Source of the DNA: Bryobacterales bacterium
Lineage (GTDB): Bacteria; Acidobacteriota; Terriglobia; Bryobacterales; Bryobacteraceae
Length of the DNA stretch: 57,972 nucleotides
NCBI GenBank assembly: GCA_003142185.1
Contig: PLOR01000049.1
Location: 1-57,972 of the forward strand
Direction: 5' to 3'
The translations under genes and the position numbers were made by a program. Positions 16,277 to 26,200 of the stretch are shown piece after piece; the stretch's first letter is position 1; each line of letters begins with the position of its first letter. The notes under the pieces were generated by a model, which did not search any database, was not told the DNA's origin, and worked only from the letters and a program-made list of their open reading frames with translations.

Positions 16277-17686
16277 ATGCCGGGCCTCCCCTTGAACGCC
16301 GTGGTCGGCGGTAAGTACCGGATCGAGAAGCTCGTCGGCGCCGGCGGGATGGGGGAGGTTTATCGCGCGACGGATCTGCAAAAGAGAAGGCCAGTCGCGG
16401 TGAAGGCTCTCACGCTTGCGGGGGAGTCCGGATCCGCGCTGGCCCGTTTCAGGAACGAAGCGGTTATTCAGTGGAGCCTGCACCACCCCAATGTGGCCGA
16501 GCTTTACGAGTATTTCGAATATCAGGGCCGGCCGTGCATCGCGATGGAGTTCGTCGAGGGGCGCGCTCTAAACGAATGGATCCGGGACGCCGGAGCGCTG
16601 GAACCCGCCGATGCCCTCAGGATCCTGGCCGAAATCTGCGATGCGGTTTCTTACATGCATTCGAAAAGCACCATCCATCGCGATATCAAGTCCGAGAATA
16701 TCCGGGTGACCGCCCAAGGCAAAGCCAAGCTGCTCGATTTCGGTATTTCGGTGGCGAAGAACACGCCAGTGCTGACGACCGAGGGCCACACCATCGGAAC
16801 ACCGGGGAAAATGGCGCCGGAGCAGCACGCGGGTTCGCGCGGCGACGCCAGAAGCGACGTCTGGGCGCTGGGCGTGCTGCTCTATGAAATGGTCACGGGA
16901 GCGGCGCCGTTCCCGAACAGCGATCCGACGGGGGTGCGGGACGACGTAACGGCGGCCCGTTACATTCCGGCCGTCAAGCGCAAGCCGAGCCTGCCCAAGC
17001 CGGTGATCAAAATGATCTCCACCTGCCTGCGGCTCAAGCCGGACGAGCGCTACGCTTCGGGCGGGGTGATGCTGCGGGAAGTGCAGCAACTGCGCCGCCG
17101 TCTGACAGGCAACGGGTGGAAGCAGACGCTCTCCTCCAATCCGGCATACGTCGCCGGGGGACTGGCAGTGGCGGTGCTGCTGCTTTTCGCTTACGCGTTC
17201 AGGCCGGCGACGGAAGTCAAGAGTCCGGGCGGGCAAGAGGATCCGAAATCCCAGTCCGTTCCCGCGGAGCCTTCGAGCGGCGCCCCAACCCGGGCTGCCG
17301 ACCCTGCTGATGACGCGTCGGTTCGAACATCGAGCGAGTCGCCGCCGGCGCGTCCCAACCGGGCCTCGGCTGCTCCGCCGATGGCATCCGCTCCGGCGCC
17401 GGCACAGAGCCCAACCAACTCCACCGTGGAGCCGGGCGGAGCGGACCAGAAGACCGTCCGGGTGACCACCTACGACGGGCCGGCCGAAGTAACCAACAGC
17501 GACGGACAAGTACTCGGGCGTACGCCTTATTCTTTGACGGGCCCCTTCGGAAAGAGCTATGAGCTGTGGCTCCGCCGAGAAGGGTTTCAACCGCGAGAGG
17601 TTGACGTGGAGATCAACAACAAGAACGAATATCTTTTTGGCCTGGAAAAGATCGAGGGCCGTCCGGATTTTGGGAAGAAAGAATAA
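16277..17686 (+). CDS. Transmembrane Ser/Thr kinase with PEGA-like periplasmic tail
   Basis: A 469-residue Hanks-type kinase. The catalytic domain (about 8-275) is complete: GAGGMGEVY, Lys in PVAVKAL, HRDIKSENI near 134, DFGIS, GTPGKMAPEQ and the Asp of SDVWALGVLLYEM. A membrane helix (AYVAGGLAVAVLLLFAYAF) lies near 290-310, then a disordered Pro/Ala/Ser linker. The C-terminal domain of about 65 residues (AEVTNSDGQVLGRTPYSLTG) resembles a PEGA domain. The gene is 8 bp after the FHA-protease and 7 bp before the PP2C gene, forming a kinase-reader-phosphatase operon. The canonical active site suggests it is the main writer for the FHA domain, by inference. Confidence 0.92.
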   Translation: MPGLPLNAVVGGKYRIEKLVGAGGMGEVYRATDLQKRRPVAVKALTLAGESGSALARFRNEAVIQWSLHHPNVAELYEYFEYQGRPCIAMEFVEGRALNEWIRDAGALEPADALRILAEICDAVSYMHSKSTIHRDIKSENIRVTAQGKAKLLDFGISVAKNTPVLTTEGHTIGTPGKMAPEQHAGSRGDARSDVWALGVLLYEMVTGAAPFPNSDPTGVRDDVTAARYIPAVKRKPSLPKPVIKMISTCLRLKPDERYASGGVMLREVQQLRRRLTGNGWKQTLSSNPAYVAGGLAVAVLLLFAYAFRPATEVKSPGGQEDPKSQSVPAEPSSGAPTRAADPADDASVRTSSESPPARPNRASAAPPMASAPAPAQSPTNSTVEPGGADQKTVRVTTYDGPAEVTNSDGQVLGRTPYSLTGPFGKSYELWLRREGFQPREVDVEINNKNEYLFGLEKIEGRPDFGKKE

Positions 17687-17693
17687 GGGTCGT

Positions 17694-18683
17694 ATGCCAT
17701 TCTGGGAGAAACTCGTCAGGTTCATGTTCCCGCAAGGGGAAGAAGCGCCAAAGGAAGAGCCCGGAAACGGTCTCGAGGAGACCGGGGACGCGCCGCCGGT
17801 TATCGCCGAGGCGGCGGCCGCCACTCCGGCAGAGAGCGACGAGGCTCCTGCACCCGCTCTGGAATTGGAAATCTGTCTCCAATCCGACCTTGGCTCGGTG
17901 CGCGCCAACAATGAGGACCGCGGCGTTTACGAGCGCCCGAGCGATCCGGAAGTGGCCGCCGCCAAGGGAACGCTGGTGATCGTCGCCGACGGGATGGGAG
18001 GTGCTTCGGCGGGTGAGGTCGCCTCAGAGATGGCCGTGCGCAGCATCCCCGATCATTATTACAACTCCAAGAAGGGTCCGGGCTTGGCGCTCAAAGAAGC
18101 GCTCGAAACGGCCAGCGCGGAAATCCACCTCGCCGCTCAGGAGGATCCGGAGCTGCGCGGAATGGGCACCACCTGCGTGGCCCTGGCGATCCGCACGCCC
18201 GAGCTTTACGCGGCCTGGGTGGGCGACACGCGGCTGTACCTGCTGCGCGACGACGGTTTTTACCAGCTCACCGAGGACCATACCGTGGTTGGCGAGATGG
18301 TGCGCAAGGGCATTATCACCCACGAGCAGGCCCGCAACCATGAAGAGCGCAACGTTCTTTCCCTGTCGATGGGCGGGCGTCCGGAGATTACCGCCTCCTA
18401 TTGGGAAAAACCGATGGTTCTGCGCGGCGGCGACCGCCTGTTGGTGTGCTCGGACGGACTCCACGATCTGGTCGGGGATTTCGAAATGCAGGCCATTATC
18501 GCGGTCACGCCGACTCACCCGGCCGTGCAAAACCTGATCGACGCCGCCAAGCGGAACGGCGGCCACGACAACATCACGGTGGCCTTAGTTCACGTTGTCG
18601 TTCCTAAGACAGAGCCGGAAGCCGGGGAACCAGTTATCGAGGAGGTCCGAGCAACCCGCGAAGTCTCGGTGAATCTGCAATGA
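17694..18683 (+). CDS. PP2C-type Ser/Thr protein phosphatase
   Basis: A 329-residue protein from ATG 17694, with AGGG upstream; an earlier in-frame start overlapping the kinase gene is unlikely. After an acidic, Pro-rich N-terminal region (1-60), the PPM/PP2C motifs appear in order: DLGSVRANNEDRG, VIVADGMGGASAGEVAS, GMGTTCVALAI, AWVGDTRLYLLRDD, LTEDHTVVGEMV, LLVCSDGLHDLV and GGHDNITVALV. All metal-binding Asp residues are present. It is cytosolic and should reverse phosphorylation by the neighbouring kinases. Its stop overlaps the next kinase's start (ATGA), indicating coupled synthesis. Confidence 0.95.
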   Translation: MPFWEKLVRFMFPQGEEAPKEEPGNGLEETGDAPPVIAEAAAATPAESDEAPAPALELEICLQSDLGSVRANNEDRGVYERPSDPEVAAAKGTLVIVADGMGGASAGEVASEMAVRSIPDHYYNSKKGPGLALKEALETASAEIHLAAQEDPELRGMGTTCVALAIRTPELYAAWVGDTRLYLLRDDGFYQLTEDHTVVGEMVRKGIITHEQARNHEERNVLSLSMGGRPEITASYWEKPMVLRGGDRLLVCSDGLHDLVGDFEMQAIIAVTPTHPAVQNLIDAAKRNGGHDNITVALVHVVVPKTEPEAGEPVIEEVRATREVSVNLQ

Positions 18684-21600
18684 TTCGCTCCGTCGGCAGC
18701 TACCAGCTCCTGGAACAACTCGGCGAGGGGGGGATGGGGGCGGTTTACCGCGCCATCGACACCCAACTCGACCGCGAAGTGGCCCTGAAAGCCCTTCGCC
18801 CGGAACTGGCGCGCCGTCCGGATATCGTCGCCCGTTTCCGCGAGGAGGCGCGGATTCAGGGGCGCCTCGAGAGCGCCCACATCGTGCGCCTTTACCAGTT
18901 CCTGCGCGAGGGCGACGAATATTTCATGGTGATGGAGTTCGTTCGGGGCGCCACGCTTTCCCGGATGTTGTCGGAAAGGAAGCGGCTGACGATCGATTCC
19001 GCCATCTCCATCATGGTGCAGGCGCTGGACGGGCTGGACTACGCGCACGGACGTAACATTGTGCACCGGGACATCAAGCCCGCCAACATCATCATCAGCC
19101 AGGAGGGCGTGGTCAAGGTCACCGACTTCGGCATCGCCCGGTTACTGGGATCGGCGCGCATGACCAGGGAGGGCAGCCTCATCGGCACCCTGGAATATAT
19201 TTCGCCGGAGGCCGCACAGGGAAAAGACGCCACCGCGCTGTCCGATATCTACTCCAGCGGCGTCGTGCTCTACGAGCTGCTCACCGGCCGCTTGCCCTTC
19301 AGTAGCCAGAACGACTACGAACTGGTGCGGATGCAGATTCAAAGCTCTCCACCGGCTCTACGCGGCTGGGTGCCCGACATTTCACGTGCGCTGGAGAGCG
19401 CCGTATTGCGGGCCCTCGCCAAGAAGCCGCAGGACCGTTACGGGAACGCGGCTGAGATGTCCCGTGCGCTGAGCGAGTGTGTGCAAATGCCCGCCGCCGG
19501 CTCGGCCGGCCCGGAGTCGTTCTGGAGCAAGCTGCGGTCGCTAGCCTCGCCCGCCGCATCCGGCGCCACTCCGCGGCCTGTGTTCGGCAACCTGTCGCCG
19601 CTACCGCTGCCACAGGACACCTCGGATCTAGAGAGGGAGCGCCGGAGCGCGATCTCTTCGCTCAGCCGGCGCGTGGACGAACTTCTGGGCCAGGGGAACT
19701 GGGAGCAGGCGCAGAGCGAGGTGAACCGGTCGAGCGCGCAGTTTCCAGGCGACCCCGCGGTTCTGGAACTGCACAACCGGGTGGTCCGCGAGCAGCGCAC
19801 CCACGCGGAGGGGCTCGCTCTGGCGCTGAACGAAGGGCGGAGCCTGCTGGAACGCGGTCTGCCGGAGCTCGCGCGGACCGCCGTCGAGAGTTCCCTCCGC
19901 CGCTACCCGAACAGCGTCGAACTGGGAGACCTGTTGCGGCAGGTCGAGGAGCAGCTCTCGGCGCTTGCGGCGGGTTCTTCGCAGGTGAAGGTCATCACCC
20001 GCCAAGTAGAGGAATTGAAGCAACAGGAACGATTTCAGGAGGCCATCAACCTGATTATCGAGGCGGTGGCGCAACTGCCGAACCGCCCGGAACTGACTGC
20101 CTTGCTGAGCGGGACCGTGCAGGCGCAAAAGGAGCGTGAGAAGGCGAGAGCAGTCGAGGCCTGCCGGGAGCGGGTGTCGTCGCTACGGCAATCGGCCAAC
20201 TGGACGGCGGCGATGGAGGCCATCGACAGCCTGCTGGCTCAATATCCCGGCGAACTACCCCTGCTGCAACTTCGCGCCGAGGTGGAAAGCGAACGGCAGG
20301 TCCGGCTGCGGGCCGCGGAGGTGGAATCGAGCATCCATCGTGCCCGGGAACTGGAGTCCAACGGACAGATTGAGGCCGCCGAGGGCGTGCTCCAGGAGGC
20401 GCTGCGGCGATTTCCAGACGAAGGCGCCCTGGCAAGGGCATTGACCGGCGTCCGAGCCGTGCGGGAAGCAGGGCGGCGGAGCGTCATCGCCGGTGCGGCC
20501 ATCGAACGGGCCCGGGAGCTACAGGCGGAGCATCAGTGGGATACCGCTCTCGACGTGCTGAACGCGGCCCTCCGCGATGCACCCGGTGAAGAACGGCTCG
20601 AACGTCAGCGGGCCGAGGCGGTGCAGGTGCGGGTGAAATCGATGCTCCGGGAAGCCGACGATCTGGTGACCCGCCAGCGGATCGATCAGGCGTCGTGGCT
20701 GCTGGAATCGGCGGCACGTCTCGATCCGGGCAATCCCGCGGTTCGGGATCGCCTGGCAGGGATCGCCACTGCCGGCCGTCGGGACCGCATTCAACAGATT
20801 CTGCAAAAGGCCTCCGAACAACACACCGCCGGCGACTACGCCGGGGCGATGGCGCTTCTTGAATCTCTTCCGCCGGCGGAGGCCGCGGCGAGCGAAGTTC
20901 TCGCGTTGCGCAACCGCATCGACCGGGATGGCTCGGAGTCTGCGCGCCAGCTCCGCGCGCGGGAACTAGCCGCAGCCGTTGCCGCCGCGCAGTTGCTAAT
21001 CGGCCAAGGCAACTTGCGGTCCGCCCAGTCCTCGCTGGAAGACTTGCACGCGAAGTATCCGGAGGAACCGAAAGTCCGGGAGTTACTGGAGGACGTGAAA
21101 AAATGCATCGGCGCGGCTGATAGTCTGCGTGCCGTGGCTGCTATCCGCGCCGAAGCGGCGGCACTTATACGGGCCGGCCGGACTTCCGATGCCCGGGCGG
21201 CACTGCAACGCGGATTGCTCTCGTATCCCCGCGAGGCCGAACTAATGCGTCTCCTCGAGGGGACTGCGCCGCCGGAACCGAGCCAGATACCGGAGACCAG
21301 AGAAGAGCCCGCCAGCCGGCCTCCACAACCGGAAGGACCCGGCCCGGCCGTGAGCGTGCTCAAGCCGACGCCGCGGAGGCTGTGGTACATCGGCGCAGCA
21401 GCCGCGATAGTGACCCTCATACTCTGCGCTGGCGTAGCTATCCTCCTGCGCCATCCGGCAGCGACCCACCCGGCACTCAAAGCGGCAGATGTAACGCCGG
21501 TGCAGCCCCTTTTGAATCCGGACGGCGAGCAGGCGGCGCTTCCCCCGTCTCAGCCGGAGCCTGTCATCGACAGATTCACTGCCGATTCGCAGCGAATCGA

Positions 21601-23149
21601 ACCGGGACAGGGAGTCTGGCTACGCTGGTCCGTGAGCAACGCAAGTGGGGTCACCATTGAGCCCGGGATTGGTAAGGTCGAGCCGAGCGGCGCCCGGTTC
21701 GTGCATCCGGCTGTAGCGACAACCTACTCGCTCTTGGCCCGAGGGGCCGGCAAACCCAGCGAGCAGCACGTGACTGTGGAGATGACCGGCACCCAGGCTC
21801 AGCCGAAGCCCCTCATCAACAACTTCTATGCCTACCCGACGACAGTGGAAAGAGGGCAGACCGCGACGCTTCACTGGCAGGTGAGTAACGCGACGAGTGT
21901 CACGATTGATCCGGGAATCGGGGAGGTGAGGCCTGAAGGCTCACGCCTGGTTTTCCCGACGGATGCGCAAACCTACGTCCTTTCTGCGTCAGGCCCGGGT
22001 GGCACCAATACGCAGATCCTGATGGTTGACGTGACGGCTCCGCAGGCCGTGACTCATCCGGCCGTTTCGGTTCCGCAGGCTCGGTCCGAGCCCATCATCC
22101 ACGATTTTACCGCCGTACCGTCCCACCTCAATAGCAACGGTGGCACAGCAATGCTCTCCTGGTATGTGGATAACGCTACGGAGGTGACCATTGAACCCGG
22201 GATCGGCACCGTTGAGGATGTCGGACATTGGGACGTCGTTCTGAGGGCGACCACCACTTACACGCTCCTTGCGACTGGACACGGCTACACCCACAAGCGA
22301 GAGGTAACTATTGAAGTAACGCCGCCTGCGGACCTGGCCGCTGTGATGGCCCAGGCTAGAGATAAATACGCCAGCAGAGATTTCACGGCCGCGGCAACTC
22401 TTTTCCGCCAGGCGGCAGAGGGCGGCAACGCGGAGGCCATGCTCTCTCTCGGCTACCTCCTGGATGGGGGACTCGGAGTTCATGCCGACGCCTCTGAAGC
22501 GATGGTGTGGTACCGGAAAGCGGCCGACGCCGGTAACGTAGCTGCCATGTTGGGTCTGGGCAGGTTGGGCGCAAAGGCCCATGACTGGGCCTCGGCACAC
22601 AAGTGGTGGGCCAAGGCCGCCGATGCGGGCAACGGAGTGGCGATGGGTAACCTCGGTTTTCTCTATGAGCAGGGTCTGGGAGTGACCGCTGACAGGGACG
22701 AGGCAATAGCTTGGTACAAGAGGGCTGTGCAAGCGGGACACGTCGGTTCGCAGAGCGACCTGAATCGGGTTGAGGCTAATCAAGCCGATCAATCCAGCCC
22801 TACACTCACGAAGCGCACCGCGACGAAGGCAACGAAGGTCACGAAGGCCACCAAGAGGGTATTGCCAGAGCCGGGTTCTTGGCCCGGTTCGTTCCAGGGC
22901 ACCGTATGGGGCCCTGACGGAAAGCCAGTAGCGGGCGCGACTGTTCGGATCGAACAGCAAGGCACGACAAATCGATGGGACGTAGTAACGGATTCCGCGG
23001 GGCACTATTCTCAAGGTGAATTGCCCAGCGGCATTTACTGGTTCTGGGCATGGTTATGGCAGCCGGGAAAAGTGTCTCATGGAAAAGCGCTAAAAATCCT
23101 CGCACTCAGTCCGGGTCAGACAGTGACCGTTGATTTCAAGGCAAAGTGA
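18680..23149 (+). CDS. Giant transmembrane Ser/Thr kinase with TPR-like, Ig-like and Sel1 regions
   Basis: A 1489-residue protein. The kinase domain (about 5-270) is complete (GEGGMGAVY, VALKAL, HRDIKPANI, DFGIAR, GTLEYISPEA). Residues about 310-880 are degenerate TPR-like helical repeats of about 75 residues. A membrane helix lies at about 899-921. The periplasmic part has three Ig-like repeats (about 955-1215), each with a VTIEPGIG or VTIDPGIG turn, then Sel1 repeats (about 1220-1370, for example AMVWYRKAADAGNVAAM) and a carboxypeptidase-regulatory-like beta domain (about 1405-1489). It starts within the PP2C stop codon. The long cytoplasmic repeats probably recruit substrates, while the periplasmic part senses or binds envelope components. 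These roles are inferred. Confidence 0.9.
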   Translation: MIRSVGSYQLLEQLGEGGMGAVYRAIDTQLDREVALKALRPELARRPDIVARFREEARIQGRLESAHIVRLYQFLREGDEYFMVMEFVRGATLSRMLSERKRLTIDSAISIMVQALDGLDYAHGRNIVHRDIKPANIIISQEGVVKVTDFGIARLLGSARMTREGSLIGTLEYISPEAAQGKDATALSDIYSSGVVLYELLTGRLPFSSQNDYELVRMQIQSSPPALRGWVPDISRALESAVLRALAKKPQDRYGNAAEMSRALSECVQMPAAGSAGPESFWSKLRSLASPAASGATPRPVFGNLSPLPLPQDTSDLERERRSAISSLSRRVDELLGQGNWEQAQSEVNRSSAQFPGDPAVLELHNRVVREQRTHAEGLALALNEGRSLLERGLPELARTAVESSLRRYPNSVELGDLLRQVEEQLSALAAGSSQVKVITRQVEELKQQERFQEAINLIIEAVAQLPNRPELTALLSGTVQAQKEREKARAVEACRERVSSLRQSANWTAAMEAIDSLLAQYPGELPLLQLRAEVESERQVRLRAAEVESSIHRARELESNGQIEAAEGVLQEALRRFPDEGALARALTGVRAVREAGRRSVIAGAAIERARELQAEHQWDTALDVLNAALRDAPGEERLERQRAEAVQVRVKSMLREADDLVTRQRIDQASWLLESAARLDPGNPAVRDRLAGIATAGRRDRIQQILQKASEQHTAGDYAGAMALLESLPPAEAAASEVLALRNRIDRDGSESARQLRARELAAAVAAAQLLIGQGNLRSAQSSLEDLHAKYPEEPKVRELLEDVKKCIGAADSLRAVAAIRAEAAALIRAGRTSDARAALQRGLLSYPREAELMRLLEGTAPPEPSQIPETREEPASRPPQPEGPGPAVSVLKPTPRRLWYIGAAAAIVTLILCAGVAILLRHPAATHPALKAADVTPVQPLLNPDGEQAALPPSQPEPVIDRFTADSQRIEPGQGVWLRWSVSNASGVTIEPGIGKVEPSGARFVHPAVATTYSLLARGAGKPSEQHVTVEMTGTQAQPKPLINNFYAYPTTVERGQTATLHWQVSNATSVTIDPGIGEVRPEGSRLVFPTDAQTYVLSASGPGGTNTQILMVDVTAPQAVTHPAVSVPQARSEPIIHDFTAVPSHLNSNGGTAMLSWYVDNATEVTIEPGIGTVEDVGHWDVVLRATTTYTLLATGHGYTHKREVTIEVTPPADLAAVMAQARDKYASRDFTAAATLFRQAAEGGNAEAMLSLGYLLDGGLGVHADASEAMVWYRKAADAGNVAAMLGLGRLGAKAHDWASAHKWWAKAADAGNGVAMGNLGFLYEQGLGVTADRDEAIAWYKRAVQAGHVGSQSDLNRVEANQADQSSPTLTKRTATKATKVTKATKRVLPEPGSWPGSFQGTVWGPDGKPVAGATVRIEQQGTTNRWDVVTDSAGHYSQGELPSGIYWFWAWLWQPGKVSHGKALKILALSPGQTVTVDFKAK

Positions 23150-23276
23150 CTAACCATATTAGAGGGAACGGGCGGAGGATAAGTACGGCAATTAGCCGGT
23201 ACGATTTGATGAAGTTCAACCGCGCTGTAGCGAAGCCTCCAAGAGGGGCTACGTCAGAGATATCGGTCGCATCGGA

Positions 23277-26200
23277 ATGAGCTGGAACGTCAAAAATTAC
23301 CAGATCCACCATACCCTCGGCAAGGGTGGGATGGGCACGGTGTACTACGCGGTGGACGCGCAGTTGCACCGCGAAGTGGCGCTCAAGTGTCTGCGGCCGG
23401 AGGTGGCCAATAACCCTGGCGTGCTGGAGCGGTTCCGCAAGGAAGCCCAGGCGCAGGCGAAGCTCAATCATCCGAATATCGCCCAGATCTGGGAGTTTTT
23501 CCAGGTAGGAAACGAACACTACCTGGCCATGGAGTTCATCGACGGTCCGACCCTGTCGCGGGTCCTGCGCGAGAAAGGACGCCTGCCTTACGAAGAAGCC
23601 GCCGGCTATGCAATTGAGATGCTGCGGGGCCTGGACCACGCGCACAAACAGGAGATCGTGCACCGCGACATCAAGCCGGCCAATCTGATGATCGACAAAG
23701 GCAATCACGTAAAAGTGACCGACTTCGGGATCGCCCGAGTGCGCGGCGCAAGCCGCGACACCCGCGATGGCATGATCATCGGCACCTACGAATACATCTC
23801 GCCGGAAGCCGCCCAGGGGTTGGAGGCCACCGCCCTCTCCGACGTGTATTCGATGGGGGTGGTGCTGTTCGAGATTCTGACGGGGCGTCTGCCATTCGAG
23901 AGCCGGAACGAATTCGAGTTGTTGCGGCTGCATATCCAGGCCCCCCGGCCGAGCGTGCGGTCGATCGTCAAAGACTTGCCGGCAGCCGTGGACGACATCG
24001 TCGAGCGGGCGATGGACCGGAGGGCGGGGAGAAGGTTTCGCTCGGCCGCGGAGATGGCCGATGCGCTGCAGAGATGTCTGGACAGCGGCCAGCGGCTGAG
24101 CGCGACCGGCAGGTGGCGGCGCCTTTTGTTCGCCGGCGGCGAGACGGCGCGCGAAACCCCCACTCCGCCGCCCGCCATCGAGGAACGTCGGCGCACCGAT
24201 ATTTCCTCCACCTGCCACCGGGTGGAGGATCTGCTCGAGCAGCACCTCTTCAACGAGGCCGGCTCGGTGCTGGATGCCGGCTTCCGCATCCACCCCGACG
24301 AGCCCGACTTCATCGACCTCCGCAACCGGTTGCAGCGCCAGCGCCAGCAATACGAGCAGGCCGTCACACAGCAGACGGAACTGATTCGCGATCTCCTGAA
24401 CCGCGGCCTCTCCGAAGAAGCACTGAAGGTGGCGGGCAACGCCCTCACGATGTATCCTCGGGCCGCCGCTCTCGCCGATTTGCAGCACGAGTGCCGTCGG
24501 CGCGCCGATCTGGCCAATGCCGCGGTGGGCGAGTTGGCCCAGGTTCAAGGCCGGGTGGACGAGATGATTGCGGCCGGCCAGTTTCAGGAGGCCACCGACT
24601 ACGTCCTGGAATTGCTCACCGTCCATGAGAACCAGATCGAGCTGAATAAGCTGCTGGCGCGCATTCTGCAAGCCCGCAAGGATGCCGAGAAGCAAGCCGC
24701 CATCGCGCAGTGCGTGACCGACGCCGGCCGGGCGGCCGACGCCGGGGAATGGGAGCCGGCGCTGGTGATCGTGGACAGCGGCCTGGAGCGTTTTCCGGGC
24801 GATACCAAGCTACAGGCTTTCCGGCAGGCGTTGAGCGGCCGTTGGCAGGCTGAGCGGAGACGCCGTGCGGTGGAGGCGGCAATCGCAGAAGCTCGCGACC
24901 TGGAGGTTTCGACTTCCTTGCGGGCGGCCAGGGACCGGCTGACCAAGGATCTCGACGCGTTGGAGCGAGATCCGACCCTGGTCCGGGAACTGGATCGTAT
25001 TGACGCCGCCCTGGAGGGCGCCCGGCGCGATTCGAGCATCGCGAGCGCGGTTTCGGCGGCGGCGGCGTTGCGAAGCGAGCGGAAATGGCAGGATTCGCTC
25101 GATCTGCTCGACCGGACGGCGGCGCGGGAGGGCCGCGACACGCGTATCGACGCGCTGCGCATCACCGTGGCCGCCGAACTGCGCGCCCACGAAGCGCTGG
25201 TGGCGCGCACCAGCGCCGCCGCGCGCCAGAGCATCCAGAATCTCCAATGGGAAGAGGCGGTGCTGGGCCTGTCGACCGCCATGCGCGACATGCCCGGTGA
25301 GCGGATACTCAACGACCTGATGCAGGAGGCGCAGCGGGGCCTGGCGCAGAAGCGCCGCGGCGAGACCATCGCGCGCATCAAGGCGGAGGCCGAGCAGCGT
25401 GCGGGTGCGCGCAATTATTCGGAGGCGATCCGCTTGCTACTGGACGCCGTATCCCAATACCCGGAGGATGCCACCCTTAGCGCCGCCTTGAGCCAGACCA
25501 TATTCGAACGCGACACCTATATCGAGGGCGAGAAAACCAAAGCCGCACTGGAACGGGCGGCCAGGCTGCGCAGCGAGTCCCGTTTCGAGGAGGCTATCGA
25601 GGCTCTGCTGGAGACCATTTGGGAGTTGCCCGGGAATCGGGAATTGCAGAACGCCCTGTCGAGACTGGAGAGCGAGTGGCGCGAGATTCGCCGGCGCGCC
25701 GCCATCGTGGACATCACCGCCGTGGTGGAAGCGAGCCTTGCGGCGGAGAACTATCAGCCTGCACTGGACAGGCTGGCCCGGGGACTCGCCGAATGGCCCG
25801 GCGAGCCGGAGCTGCTGGAGCTGGAACGCCGTACCCGCACCAGCCAACGCCAGCAGCAGGCGCGCGAAGCTTTGCGCGAAGCGATCGAGAAGGGCAGCAC
25901 GCTGGAAGCCGCGGAACACTGGGACACCGCCGCGCAAGTGTACGAACGGACGCTGGCCGCGTTCCCCGAGACCGCCTCCGAACTGGAACCGCGCATCGCC
26001 GCGGCGCGCGCACGGGCGGTGGAGGCGCAACGCAAAGCCCGCATCGCGGAGCTGGAACACAGCCTTGCCGGATGGTTCGAAGCCGGTCTGATCGAGGAAG
26101 GGGAAAAAGAGCTACGCGGCGGCGAAAACGAGTTCCCCGGCGAAGCCGGCTTTGCGGCTTGGCGGGAGAAGATCGCCGCCGAGCGACAGAGGATCGCCCG

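Noticed and set aside
14241-23149. Type VI secretion regulatory locus (Fha-PpkA-PppA-like)
   Set aside because: The FHA/kinase/phosphatase trio is similar in kind, but no Tss, Hcp, VgrG or ClpV genes occur in the window, and the FHA protein is a protease fusion.
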